From contig JAUIBR010000016.1 of assembly GCA_030427705.1 (NCBI GenBank), positions 62,001 to 126,000 on the forward strand: a stretch of 64,000 nt of DNA, given 5' to 3'. Below are positions 7,740 to 14,810 of this stretch, in pieces; position 1 is the stretch's first letter, and each line of letters opens with the position of its first letter. The position numbers were made by a program, and so were the translations under genes. Source of the stretch: a bacterium (GTDB lineage: Bacteria; Myxococcota_A; Bradymonadia; Bradymonadales; Bradymonadaceae). The notes below the pieces were generated by a model, which had not been told where the DNA came from, searched no databases, and worked only from the letters and a program-made list of their open reading frames with translations.

Positions 7740-8633
7740 TTAGTGAAGGCTCATGCCTTCAGGGTCCTGGTCAGGACGGAACACGTTGAGCGGGATTCGC
7801 AGGTAGCGAATCTCGTTCGATTCAGGGTCAGGCAATTGACCCGCGTCGATGTTCACCTGAACAGATTGGAACAAGAGTCGAGGTGCGCTCAGCGTCGCGT
7901 CGCGTGCGTCACGCCACGAGATGAACTCGTTCCGGTTCTTCGCGAATGGCAAAGCCACGTTGTCTTCTTTCTGCGCCTTGATGGTGGTCTCCCACTCAAC
8001 TTCTCGACGCTTCGGATAGTCGTGTCCGACGAACACGCGAGTGTCTTCCGGAAGGCTGTAGAGCTTCTCGTGAATCGACTCATAGAGGTCTTCTGAACTA
8101 CCCGCTGGGAAGTCGCAGCGACCCGTTCCGACATCTGGCATGAAGAGCGCGTCGCCGGTGAAGATGGCGTCATCAATCTTGTACGTCACACATGCTGGCG
8201 TGTGGCCAGGAGTGTGAATCGTATCGATCTTGATCGTGCCCGCTTCAATGGTCTCGCCCTCAACCGCGAGGCGGTCAAACTGGCTTCCATCGGTCGCAAA
8301 ACCGGCCGGAAGACCAAAGACGTTCTTGAACACCTTCTGCACAGCAGTGATGTTCTGACCGATGACGATCTCGACATCGTTGAGCTTGTCCTTCAGGTAC
8401 TGTGCACCCGAAATGTGGTCAGCGTGGGCGTGCGTCTCGAGGATGAAGTACACCTTCAAGGCTTCGTTCTCCACGTACTCAAAAACGACGTCGCTGCTCT
8501 CCGTCCAGATTCGGGAGGAAGCTGGGTCGTAGTCGAGGACTGGGTCGATGATGACCGCATCACGAGTCTGCTCGTCGAAAACGACGTAGGTCATGGTGGC
8601 GGTGCGCTGGTCAAAAAATGGTTCGATATGCAT
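7740..8633 (-). CDS. MBL-fold persulfide dioxygenase, ETHE1-like (copy 2)
   Basis: This protein has the same layout as the copy at 5005-5898: THAHADHISG, GHTPACVTYKI, TGDALFMPDVGTGRCDFPAG and FVGHDYPKR. The two are identical or conservatively changed over most of their length, a recent-looking paralog pair inside one operon. The start at 8633 is chosen because AAGGAG precedes the ATG by a proper distance. Residue changes are concentrated in surface helices. Different persulfide substrates or simple dosage are both possible. Confidence 0.9.
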   Translation of the reverse strand: MHIEPFFDQRTATMTYVVFDEQTRDAVIIDPVLDYDPASSRIWTESSDVVFEYVENEALKVYFILETHAHADHISGAQYLKDKLNDVEIVIGQNITAVQKVFKNVFGLPAGFATDGSQFDRLAVEGETIEAGTIKIDTIHTPGHTPACVTYKIDDAIFTGDALFMPDVGTGRCDFPAGSSEDLYESIHEKLYSLPEDTRVFVGHDYPKRREVEWETTIKAQKEDNVALPFAKNRNEFISWRDARDATLSAPRLLFQSVQVNIDAGQLPDPESNEIRYLRIPLNVFRPDQDPEGMSLH

Positions 8634-8660
8634 GGTTGACTCCTTGGTCAAATCGCTTGC

Positions 8661-9083
8661 TTAGGCGTTCAATTTCATTTGGATAAACGGCGCCAGGCCT
8701 TTCATTCCTGCGGCGAGCCCGTACTGGAGGGCTGCGTCGGCAGGCGCGTTGTTGATGTGGAACTCACGAAGCGCGAAGAGGGCGCCTACGCGATTTCCAG
8801 ATCCGCAGAAGACACAAACTTTGCCGTCGCATTCGGCCAGAATCGCGTCGAGCGATTCAGCTTTCTCGGGCGTGAGGTCGTCAGGACCTCCGACAGGGAG
8901 TTTGTGGTACCGCATGCCGCGGGCTTCCACGTTGCTCTCGAAATTGGCTGCGAGCTCACCGTCGGTCTTCACACAGACAATGTCCGTGAAACCGTTTGCT
9001 TGCAGGTCATCAAGTTGTGACGCCGAGGGTTCGCCTCCCGTCAGGATTTTGTCGTCTACTACTGCTGCGTGTGGAATGGTCAT
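8661..9083 (-). CDS. DUF442/BLH phosphatase-like protein (TIGR01244-type), first gene of sulfur operon
   Basis: The 140-residue protein belongs to the protein-tyrosine-phosphatase-like family found fused to, or beside, MBL sulfur dioxygenases and called beta-lactamase-hydrolase-like (Blh). It has the Cys active loop CGSGNRVGALFAL and the N-terminal LTGGEPSASQLDDL. In Xylella and Agrobacterium the blh/bigR sulfur operon detoxifies sulfide. The start has AAGGAG 7 bp upstream, and a sigma-54 type promoter lies 36-51 bp upstream of the ATG. Confidence 0.85.
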   Translation of the reverse strand: MTIPHAAVVDDKILTGGEPSASQLDDLQANGFTDIVCVKTDGELAANFESNVEARGMRYHKLPVGGPDDLTPEKAESLDAILAECDGKVCVFCGSGNRVGALFALREFHINNAPADAALQYGLAAGMKGLAPFIQMKLNA

Positions 9084-9118
9084 TTTTGACTCCTTCGAAA
9101 CATTCGAGCCTCGTAGAC

Positions 9119-9134
9119 TTCAATGAACGTGCCA
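9119..9134 (-). promoter_or_regulatory. Sigma-54 (-24/-12) promoter for the sulfur operon
   Basis: Read on the minus strand the site is TGGCACGTTCATTGAA. The consensus is TGGCACG-N4-TTGCW; the -24 element is perfect and the -12 element is TTGAA. It faces the Blh gene at a suitable distance, with a short predicted leader containing AAGGAG. A sigma-54 activator gene is divergently placed 134 bp away, which strongly supports the assignment. Confidence 0.8.
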
Positions 9135-9236
9135 ACTGTTTCACAGAAGGTGTTTTGTGTTGGTGTTTCCCTTTTATTTCATGGTCTTATGGGTTTTCTG
9201 TCTGTGTTGCATAGCCGGTCATTATGCGGTAAACGT

Positions 9237-9253
9237 GTTTCAATGACTGAAAC
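9237..9253. promoter_or_regulatory. Candidate activator-binding site (GTTTCA-N5-TGAAAC)
   Basis: A 6-bp perfect inverted repeat with a 5-bp spacer lies about 105-130 bp upstream of the sigma-54 promoter and 15 bp before the activator's own start codon. That position fits an upstream activating sequence that also allows autoregulation. A second palindrome of the same GTTTC/GAAAC type lies at 10217-10236, just after the activator gene. Binding is inferred. Confidence 0.55.
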
Positions 9254-9267
9254 ATTGGTTCGCACAC

Positions 9268-10215
9268 ATGAAACGATTTGATGATTTGCAGGAGTTTCAG
9301 GGGATTCTGACCCGTGCTCCCCAGATGACACGCCTGTTTGAGCTGATTCAGCGTGTCGCCAAAACGGAAACGTCTGTTCTGGTTCGTGGCGAGACTGGCA
9401 CAGGCAAAGAGTTGGTCGCGCACGCGATCCACGCCCTGAGTCCACGCGCTGATAAGCCGTTTCGTGCCATTAACTGCGCGATGCTGACTCCGGAGTTGCT
9501 CGCGAGCGAGCTGTTCGGGCACGTGAAAGGAGCGTTCACCGGCGCCATTGCTGAGCGAAAAGGCCTTTTCGAGCTCGCGGACACGGGAACCGTATTCCTC
9601 GACGAAGTGGCTGAAATCGCACCTGAAATCCAAGCTCGTCTGCTGCGTGTCCTGCAGGAAAAGACGTTCGTCCCGGTCGGTGGGTCCACCGTTCGTCACA
9701 CGGATGTTCGGGTCATCTCCGCAACGCACCAATCCTTGCGGGAGGCTGTTGCAGAACGGCGATTCCGGTCCGACCTCATGTACCGTATTCGTGTTGCACC
9801 GTTGTTTCTTCCGCCGCTCATCGAACGCCAGGGCGATATCGAGGCGCTCGCGATTAACTTTGTGGGTGTGTTCAACGAAATGGGTATTCGCCACGTCGAC
9901 GAGATATCGGACGCGGCGATGCGACTCATGCTGAGCTATTCCTGGCCCGGAAACGTCCGCGAGCTACGCAACGTTATCGAAGGCGCATTCGCGTTGGGAG
10001 CTGGCAACATCATTGATGTCGACGACCTGACGCCTGAGATTCGCGGCGAGCCACCACCGTGCGATAGGCATGTGACGGATGACCAGTCGGAACGCGAGAA
10101 GCTGCTCGCGGCACTGAACGTCGCGGAAGGAAACAAGACCGAGGCCGCCGAGATGTTGAACATCTCGCGGACTACCTTGTGGCGGAAACTGCGACGCTAT
10201 GGGTTGGCGGAGTAG
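9268..10215 (+). CDS. Sigma-54-dependent Fis-family activator lacking a sensor domain
   Basis: The 315-residue protein consists only of an AAA+ domain and a Fis-type HTH. Walker A GETGTGKE is at 41-48, the sigma-54 contact loop GAFTGA at 88-93, Walker B TVFLDEVAE at 108-116, SWPGNVRELRN near 230, and the C-terminal HTH is EAAEMLNISRTTLWRKLRRYG. There is no receiver, GAF or PAS domain before the AAA+ module, so activity is probably set by expression or by a partner protein, as for PspF. It is divergent from the sulfur operon it most likely controls. No clear Shine-Dalgarno precedes the ATG. Confidence 0.92.
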   Translation: MKRFDDLQEFQGILTRAPQMTRLFELIQRVAKTETSVLVRGETGTGKELVAHAIHALSPRADKPFRAINCAMLTPELLASELFGHVKGAFTGAIAERKGLFELADTGTVFLDEVAEIAPEIQARLLRVLQEKTFVPVGGSTVRHTDVRVISATHQSLREAVAERRFRSDLMYRIRVAPLFLPPLIERQGDIEALAINFVGVFNEMGIRHVDEISDAAMRLMLSYSWPGNVRELRNVIEGAFALGAGNIIDVDDLTPEIRGEPPPCDRHVTDDQSEREKLLAALNVAEGNKTEAAEMLNISRTTLWRKLRRYGLAE

Positions 10216-10216
10216 A

Positions 10217-10236
10217 TTGTTTCCATTTGGAAACAA
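10217..10236. promoter_or_regulatory. Palindrome TTGTTTCCA-TT-TGGAAACAA between activator and yceI
   Basis: A perfect 9-bp inverted repeat with a 2-bp spacer begins right after the activator stop codon. It shares GTTTC/GAAAC half-sites with the repeat at 9237-9253 and lies about 90 bp upstream of the YceI start. It may place yceI under the same regulator; no -24/-12 element was found between it and yceI. Confidence 0.45.
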
Positions 10237-10276
10237 AGAATTGAGTTTTAGTGCTATTGTTTTTGTCCGGCTCGCG

Positions 10277-10317
10277 TCCTAGTTTGTTCTCGTTCGAGAC
10301 AACAAACTTAACTAGGA
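10277..10317 (+). promoter_or_regulatory. Imperfect leader hairpin covering the yceI ribosome-binding site
   Basis: TCCTAG...GTTTGTT...TCTCG-TT-CGAGA...AACAAAC...CTAGGA pairs into a long bulged stem. The AGGAG Shine-Dalgarno sequence (10314-10318) is partly inside the 3' arm. If formed, it would reduce ribosome access to the ATG at 10326. Confidence 0.4.
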
Positions 10318-10325
10318 GACAGACA

Positions 10326-10877
10326 ATGGCAGCAAAAGCATGGAACTTTGACCAATCGCACTCACGCATCGGATTTACCGTCAAACACATGATGTTTGCG
10401 AAGGTGAAAGGTAGCTTCGGCGAGTGGGAAGGAACGTTCACCTTCGATCCTGAGAATCCAGAGAACAGCAGCGTCACCGCGCAAATCAAGGTCGACAGCA
10501 TCGACACGGGCGTTGGCCAGCGCGACGATCACCTCCGTTCGGCAGACTTTTTCAACGTCGAAGAATTTCCAACCATGACGTTCCAATCGACCAGCTGGAC
10601 GAAGACCAACGGCGGTTTCGAAATCGAAGGCAATCTTACGATTCGCGGCAACACGAAGCCTGTCACCCTCAAGGCTGACCACAACGGCATGGCGACGGAC
10701 CCATGGGGCAATACGCGAACCGCATTTGACGTCAGCACCACGATCGACCGCAAAGAATTTGGTCTGACCTGGAATCAAGCGCTCGAGACTGGTGGCGTAT
10801 TGGTTGGTGAAGACATCAATATCGAGATTGAAGTCCAAGCGGTTGAAGCCGCAGCGGAAGAGCAAGCCGCCGAGTAG
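10326..10877 (+). CDS. YceI family lipocalin-fold protein, cytoplasmic form
   Basis: From the ATG at 10326 (AGGAG upstream) the protein is 183 residues: WNFDQSHSRIGFTVKHMMF at the start, then ADFFNVEEFPTMTFQSTSW, GNLTIRGNTKPVTL and DRKEFGLTWNQALETGG, all YceI hallmarks. YceI proteins bind isoprenoid-type lipids in an extended barrel; many are periplasmic, but this one lacks a signal peptide. The C-terminus has an Ala/Glu tail. A strong terminator follows. Confidence 0.92.
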   Translation: MAAKAWNFDQSHSRIGFTVKHMMFAKVKGSFGEWEGTFTFDPENPENSSVTAQIKVDSIDTGVGQRDDHLRSADFFNVEEFPTMTFQSTSWTKTNGGFEIEGNLTIRGNTKPVTLKADHNGMATDPWGNTRTAFDVSTTIDRKEFGLTWNQALETGGVLVGEDINIEIEVQAVEAAAEEQAAE

Positions 10878-10901
10878 ACTTCCTAAGAACCTAAGACTGA
10901 T

Positions 10902-10940
10902 TAAGGACCTAAGACTTTTGTCTTCAGGTCCTTTTTCTTT
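10902..10940 (+). terminator. Rho-independent terminator after yceI
   Basis: AGGACCT and AGGTCCT form the outer stem, AGAC/GTCT the inner stem around TTTT, followed by TTTTTCTTT. The stem is built from the AAGGACCTAAG word repeated at 10880-10915, 10990-11010 and 20350-20392. Confidence 0.85.
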
Positions 10941-11018
10941 GGTTGCTAGGGTTTGAGCTTAGCCCTTACAAGAAATGCTGATCTTTCGTTCTTAGAATCC
11001 TTAGGTCCTTAGGAAACC

Positions 11019-11669
11019 ATGGGTCATTACTTGGACATTGAAGCGTGGGAGCGGCGAGCACAGTACGAGTTCTTTCGAACTTTTGAGCACCCGTTCTTTG
11101 GGATGTGTTCCACCGTTGATATCACAGCGACCCTGGCATGGACGCGTGCAAACAAGCGGTCCTTCGCGCTCGCAGCGTGGTTTGCTTGTCAACAGACGGT
11201 GAATGCATTGCAGCCATTCCGGTTGCGTATCCGGGAAGACGGAGTGTGGGTTCATGATGAGATTGCGGTGGCGACGACCATCTTGAACGACGACCAAACG
11301 TTTCGATTCGTCTATCTACCGTACACAAATGCATTTGATGAGTTTGAGCGGCTCGCTCGCGAAACGATGGCTGGCCCGCCTCCGGAGACCATCAACGATC
11401 AGCCCGACAACGACGCAGTGGTTCATGGATCCACGGTTCCGTGGGTGGAATTTTCGTCGATCACGCATGCTCGGCCCGGGAACCGTTCGGACTCGATCCC
11501 GAAATTTGTGTTCGGCAAGTATTCTAGCCGTGAGGGCGAGTACAGGATGCCCGTCGCGGTGGATGCTCATCATGCGTTGATGGATGGTTTTCACGTGGGT
11601 CAATTCTATCAAAAATTCTCGGAGCTTTTGGCGGAACCTGAGATGACATTCGGTCCAAAAATGGCGTAG
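11019..11669 (+). CDS. CatA-type chloramphenicol acetyltransferase-like protein
   Basis: The 216-residue protein matches the CAT trimer family in length and carries the catalytic motif HHALMDG followed by FHVGQFY near residues 184-197. Other family features are YLDIEAWERRAQYEFF at the N-terminus, FSLA-like FALAAWFACQQTVN and VPWVEFSSITHA. The enzyme would transfer acetyl from acetyl-CoA to a hydroxyl group. Whether chloramphenicol is the true substrate is unknown; many chromosomal homologs act on other compounds. It is monocistronic, with word repeats on its upstream side. Confidence 0.88.
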   Translation: MGHYLDIEAWERRAQYEFFRTFEHPFFGMCSTVDITATLAWTRANKRSFALAAWFACQQTVNALQPFRLRIREDGVWVHDEIAVATTILNDDQTFRFVYLPYTNAFDEFERLARETMAGPPPETINDQPDNDAVVHGSTVPWVEFSSITHARPGNRSDSIPKFVFGKYSSREGEYRMPVAVDAHHALMDGFHVGQFYQKFSELLAEPEMTFGPKMA

Positions 11670-11778
11670 TTAGGCGCCGAGGCAGCTGATAGCTGAAACC
11701 TATTTCACCCATAATAATAACGTTTTGGAGCTATTGGACTGGTTTGATCATATTTAGGTCGGTCCTTCATGACCAATC

Positions 11779-11863
11779 CATTCAGGCTCTTCCCCTGACA
11801 GCTTGAATGTGACCGAGTTCGGCGAAGATAACATGCTTCCCCTCCCTGGCAGCTATCTTCGCC
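11779..11863 (+). ncRNA. Tandem hairpins with C-rich loops, candidate small RNA or 3' structure
   Basis: Two hairpins lie in the 199-bp gap between the CAT and oxyR stop codons. The first is CATTCAGGCT/AGCTTGAATG (10 pairs, one G-U) with loop CTTCCCCTGAC at 11779-11809. The second is GGCGAAGATA/TATCTTCGCC at 11821-11863, with a 23-nt loop containing CTTCCCCTCCCTGG. C-rich loops of this kind can pair with Shine-Dalgarno sequences in several bacterial small RNAs. No strong promoter or T-run was found, so a bidirectional 3'-end structure is the alternative. Confidence 0.3.
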
Positions 11864-11867
11864 GCTC

Positions 11868-12803
11868 TCATTTCTTGGGATTTGAAATTTCGCTGTACGC
11901 GTCTTCGGCGACTTTGGTCAGCTCACGCATCGCATCCGATTTCGGGGAGCCTTTTCGCCACGCAAAACCAATGGTGCGGCTCGGGCGTGGTTGGCGGAAG
12001 CGTCGCACGACAAGACTGCTTCGTCGGTTCTCGACCTCAACCGCCATCTCTGGGACGACGGTCACCGAACCGGTGCTCGCCGCCATTTGGACCAGGGTGG
12101 TGAGGCTGGTCGCTTTGAACGCATGTTCGGTTGCGCCAGACACAGCGCACAAGTCCAAGGCCTGGTCGCGGAAGCAATGGCCTTCCGCAAGAAGCAGCAC
12201 ATCGTGGTCCAAAAGTTGAGACGCCTGAACCGACGTGTCTTTGTGGCCCAAGATGTGGTCTGCAGGCGCGGCCAGCACAAAGTTGTCGACACCAATCGCG
12301 GCTGTTTCCAGCCCACCAAGGTCCGCCTCGAGGGCGACGAGCGCTGCATCAAGCTCACCAGCGATGCTCATCTCGACGAGGTCCTCCGTCTTTGCCTCAG
12401 TCCATCGCAACGTCACGTTGGGAAACGCCTTGCGGATTGCTGGGTCGAGGTCGGGCAGCAGATAAGGCGCGATCGTGGGGATCACGCCCAGCTGCAGAAC
12501 CCCTTCAAATGGGTCAACGTGTTGGTCGACGGTGTCCACCAGATCGTGTGACGACACCAGGATGGCCCGGGCCATCGGAATAATGCGTTCGCCTGCAGGG
12601 GTCGTGAAGACGCCACGGCGGCTGCGTTCAAACAGTTGAATTCCGAGCACGCGCTCAAGCTCAGCGATCTGGGCGCTGAGCGAAGGTTGCGAGACAAAGC
12701 AACGCTCGGCCGCCTTTCGGAAGTTGAGTTCTTCCGCGACAGCGACGGCGTATTGTAGTTGGCGAAGGGTGAAGGGTAGGGCGCCAAATTTCATGGATGT
12801 CAT
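11868..12803 (-). CDS. oxyR: Peroxide-sensing LysR regulator OxyR
   Basis: The 311-residue LysR protein has the HTH FRKAAERCFVSQPSLSAQIAELE and the redox motif LLLAEGHCFRDQALDLC. The two cysteines (about 210 and 219) have the same nine-residue spacing as Cys199 and Cys208 of E. coli OxyR, which form the peroxide-induced disulfide. No catalase or peroxiredoxin gene is adjacent, so targets lie elsewhere. An OxyR-type half operator overlaps the upstream region, suggesting autoregulation. An alternative start is the ATG at 12794. Confidence 0.9.
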   Translation of the reverse strand: MTSMKFGALPFTLRQLQYAVAVAEELNFRKAAERCFVSQPSLSAQIAELERVLGIQLFERSRRGVFTTPAGERIIPMARAILVSSHDLVDTVDQHVDPFEGVLQLGVIPTIAPYLLPDLDPAIRKAFPNVTLRWTEAKTEDLVEMSIAGELDAALVALEADLGGLETAAIGVDNFVLAAPADHILGHKDTSVQASQLLDHDVLLLAEGHCFRDQALDLCAVSGATEHAFKATSLTTLVQMAASTGSVTVVPEMAVEVENRRSSLVVRRFRQPRPSRTIGFAWRKGSPKSDAMRELTKVAEDAYSEISNPKK

Positions 12804-12805
12804 TG

Positions 12806-12820
12806 ATAGCTCGTATCTAT
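12806..12820. promoter_or_regulatory. OxyR-type operator ATAG-N7-CTAT
   Basis: ATAGCTCGTATCTAT fits the half-operator ATAGntnnnanCTAT at every fixed position. A second, imperfect element (CTAT-N6-ATAG) follows at about 12828-12841. The site lies 3 bp upstream of the oxyR start codon, so bound OxyR would cover its own translation start region and promoter. Confidence 0.6.
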
Positions 12821-12863
12821 TGATACTCTATTCAATGATAGCCAACGCTTGGCGCCCTGACAA

Positions 12864-13208
12864 TCATTCGTGTGATTGTGCGCAGGCGATGCAGAGGGTG
12901 GCATAGGGCAACGCCATCAATCGCTTGGTCGCGATTTCTTCACCGCATTCCACACAGTCTCCGTACTCGCCAGATTCCATGCGGCTGAGCGCTGCATTGA
13001 TCTGAATTAGCTCCTTGCGGCTGCTGTCATCGAGCGCGGTCAAGACTTCGTCGTTCTCAAGTTCCTGAGCCTGTTCGTCCCAGTCGGCAGGCAGCGGTCC
13101 GTCATCTCGGAATCGATGCTTCTCGATGTTCCCGATCCGGCGCAGCAAATCTCGCCGCATCTCGAACAACTGGTCTTTGAGCTCCGTGAATTCACGTACT
13201 TCCGTCAT
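12864..13208 (-). CDS. DksA/TraR family zinc-finger protein
   Basis: The 114-residue protein has an N-terminal coiled-coil (LKDQLFEMRRDLLRRIGNIEKH), an acidic coiled-coil tip region, and the C-terminal four-Cys finger CVECGEEIATKRLMALPYATLCIAC. Family members bind the RNA polymerase secondary channel or act as small zinc-finger partners. The ATG overlaps the stop of the macro-domain gene upstream by 4 bp, so the pair is translationally coupled. Confidence 0.9.
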   Translation of the reverse strand: MTEVREFTELKDQLFEMRRDLLRRIGNIEKHRFRDDGPLPADWDEQAQELENDEVLTALDDSSRKELIQINAALSRMESGEYGDCVECGEEIATKRLMALPYATLCIACAQSHE

Positions 13209-13696
13209 TTCAAGCCCTCCTCGGCTTTCACACCTGCGTGGTATTCGGAGTACACTACGACATCGACACCGAGGTCGCCAAGATGCTGCTCAATCAACGG
13301 TTTGACCTCGTCCCAATCGAGTCGGCCAACGCCTGTCGCGAGCTTTGGAAGCGCGATACTTGAGACGTTCTCTTCCTCGATAAGCTTGCGCAGCTCTTTC
13401 AGGCAGTGGCTCACGTTTGAAACGGTCGCCTCGCCTGGATGGCCACCCTTCTTAGGACCTTCCTCTTGCGTGAAGAGGTTGGCGATTCGCGTGCCTTCAG
13501 GGCCGCCCCAGAACCACAATTGACCGGGTTTCGGGTGGGTCGTTTTGTGGAAATGGCGGAAGTCCTTGTACATTGCGGGCCATCGCTTGCGCAGCTCAAG
13601 AGCCAAACCTTGATCCATATGATCATTAGGTGCGACGCCATGCGCAGTCATTTCGGTTTCCGTTAGTAGAATGTCACCACTTACTTCTTTAATCAT
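13205..13696 (-). CDS. Macro-domain (ADP-ribose-binding) protein
   Basis: The 163-residue protein is a single macro domain. It begins IKEVSGDILLTETEMTAHGV, has a GQLWFWGG turn, and ends with SIALPKLATGVGRLDWDEVKPLI, like the Poa1p/TARG1/DarG-type macro domains that bind or hydrolyse ADP-ribose derivatives. No DarT-like toxin gene is adjacent. CCAGGAGGTAC precedes the ATG. It forms a two-gene operon with the DksA-like protein. Confidence 0.85.
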   Translation of the reverse strand: MIKEVSGDILLTETEMTAHGVAPNDHMDQGLALELRKRWPAMYKDFRHFHKTTHPKPGQLWFWGGPEGTRIANLFTQEEGPKKGGHPGEATVSNVSHCLKELRKLIEEENVSSIALPKLATGVGRLDWDEVKPLIEQHLGDLGVDVVVYSEYHAGVKAEEGLK

Positions 13697-13807
13697 TTAG
13701 TACCTCCTGGTTAGGACGCGCTATCTGGTTGCATTCAATGTGCCGACTTTGAAGGTTTTTTAGTTGTTATTTTTCAGTGGTTTAGGGTGTCGGGCTATCG
13801 GCGTTTC

Positions 13808-13822
13808 ACGCAAATTGTGCGT
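13808..13822. promoter_or_regulatory. Inverted repeat ACGCA-N5-TGCGT in the macro/ada gap
   Basis: A 5-bp perfect inverted repeat lies between the divergent macro-domain and AdaA-type genes, about 105-115 bp from each start. It is short and could be chance; an Ada-type operator (A-box/B-box) was not clearly recognised. Confidence 0.25.
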
Positions 13823-13924
13823 CACGTGTTTGGTCGCGAAAAGTTTGCGTTAACGGGGTCGTAGAATCCGGATCGACCCTCAACCGAACGGGCGATAGGT
13901 TGACGCCAGATTTGAGAGCGAACC

Positions 13925-14749
13925 ATGCAAGCAGAATACAAACGAATCGAACGTGCCATCGAGTTCATACGCAGTTGCGACCAACCACCCGAGGTCGCGA
14001 GTATCGCCAAAGTGGTTGGTCTGAGCGTCTCGCATTTTCATGATGAGTTTCGAAAATGGACGGGCGTTTCGCCGGTACGTTTTGTCCAGGAGCGTGTGGT
14101 TTCAGTGGCCAAGTCGCAGTTGGGCCGACGCTCGATTTTGGATGTTTCTTTGGACCTCGGGCTGTCCAGTTCGTCGCGGCTGCACGATGCTTTTGTTTCC
14201 ATCGAAGCGATGACGCCCGGCGAGTTTAAACGTGGACCAGAGGTGAGCTATGGCGTGCACTGGACTGAGCTCGGGCCGGTGGTCTTGGGTCAGACCGACC
14301 GCGGTATCTGCTGTATTGAGTTCTTGGACAAGGTCGATCGCGAGGCTGCTGAAACTCGCATTCAGGCTCGCTACCCGAATGCAGCGCTCACGTTTGCACC
14401 AGAGGATACCGCCGCGAGCGCGAACGCTGCGTTCTATCCACCCGGTTGGGACGCGACTGAACCCCTGCTTCTACATTTGAAGGGAACGAACTTTCAAATT
14501 CAGGTCTGGCGTGCGTTGCTCAGCATTCCCATGGGGCAAACGACAACCTACGGCAAACTCGCCGACTCGATTGACCGCCCGTCTGCTTCGAGGGCGGTCG
14601 GCACTGCTATCGGCGCCAATCCCGCCGCGTACGTCATCCCGTGCCATCGAGTCATCCGAGCCGATGGTGGGCTTGGCGGCTACCGTTGGGGCGTCGAAAC
14701 CAAGTCACGAATCCTGAACGCCGAGTCTGTGTCCGTGCTGAAACAGTGA
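13925..14749 (+). CDS. AraC HTH fused to methylated-DNA-protein-cysteine methyltransferase (Ada-like)
   Basis: The 274-residue protein joins an AraC-type HTH (residues 1-105; VASIAKVVGLSVSHFHDEF, DVSLDLGLSSSSRLHDAF, MTPGEFKRG) to an Ogt-type alkyltransferase domain with active-site PCHRVIRADGGLGGYRWG near residue 238. It therefore resembles Ada without the N-terminal zinc phosphotriester-sensing domain. It should remove O6-alkylguanine lesions in a suicidal reaction and may regulate its own gene; how it would sense damage without the Ada zinc domain is unclear. Confidence 0.92.
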   Translation: MQAEYKRIERAIEFIRSCDQPPEVASIAKVVGLSVSHFHDEFRKWTGVSPVRFVQERVVSVAKSQLGRRSILDVSLDLGLSSSSRLHDAFVSIEAMTPGEFKRGPEVSYGVHWTELGPVVLGQTDRGICCIEFLDKVDREAAETRIQARYPNAALTFAPEDTAASANAAFYPPGWDATEPLLLHLKGTNFQIQVWRALLSIPMGQTTTYGKLADSIDRPSASRAVGTAIGANPAAYVIPCHRVIRADGGLGGYRWGVETKSRILNAESVSVLKQ

Positions 14750-14810
14750 TTGCACGCACAACACGAAACCCCCGTGTTACTCTCGGGCTCTCATGGCTGC
14801 GGAGGAGTCA

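Noticed and set aside
10245-10326. Sigma-54 promoter before yceI
   Set aside because: No GG-N10-GC element of acceptable quality was found between the palindrome and the start codon.
11019-11669. Acquired antibiotic resistance gene
   Set aside because: No mobile element or composition shift flanks the CAT-like gene; it may be a native acetyltransferase.
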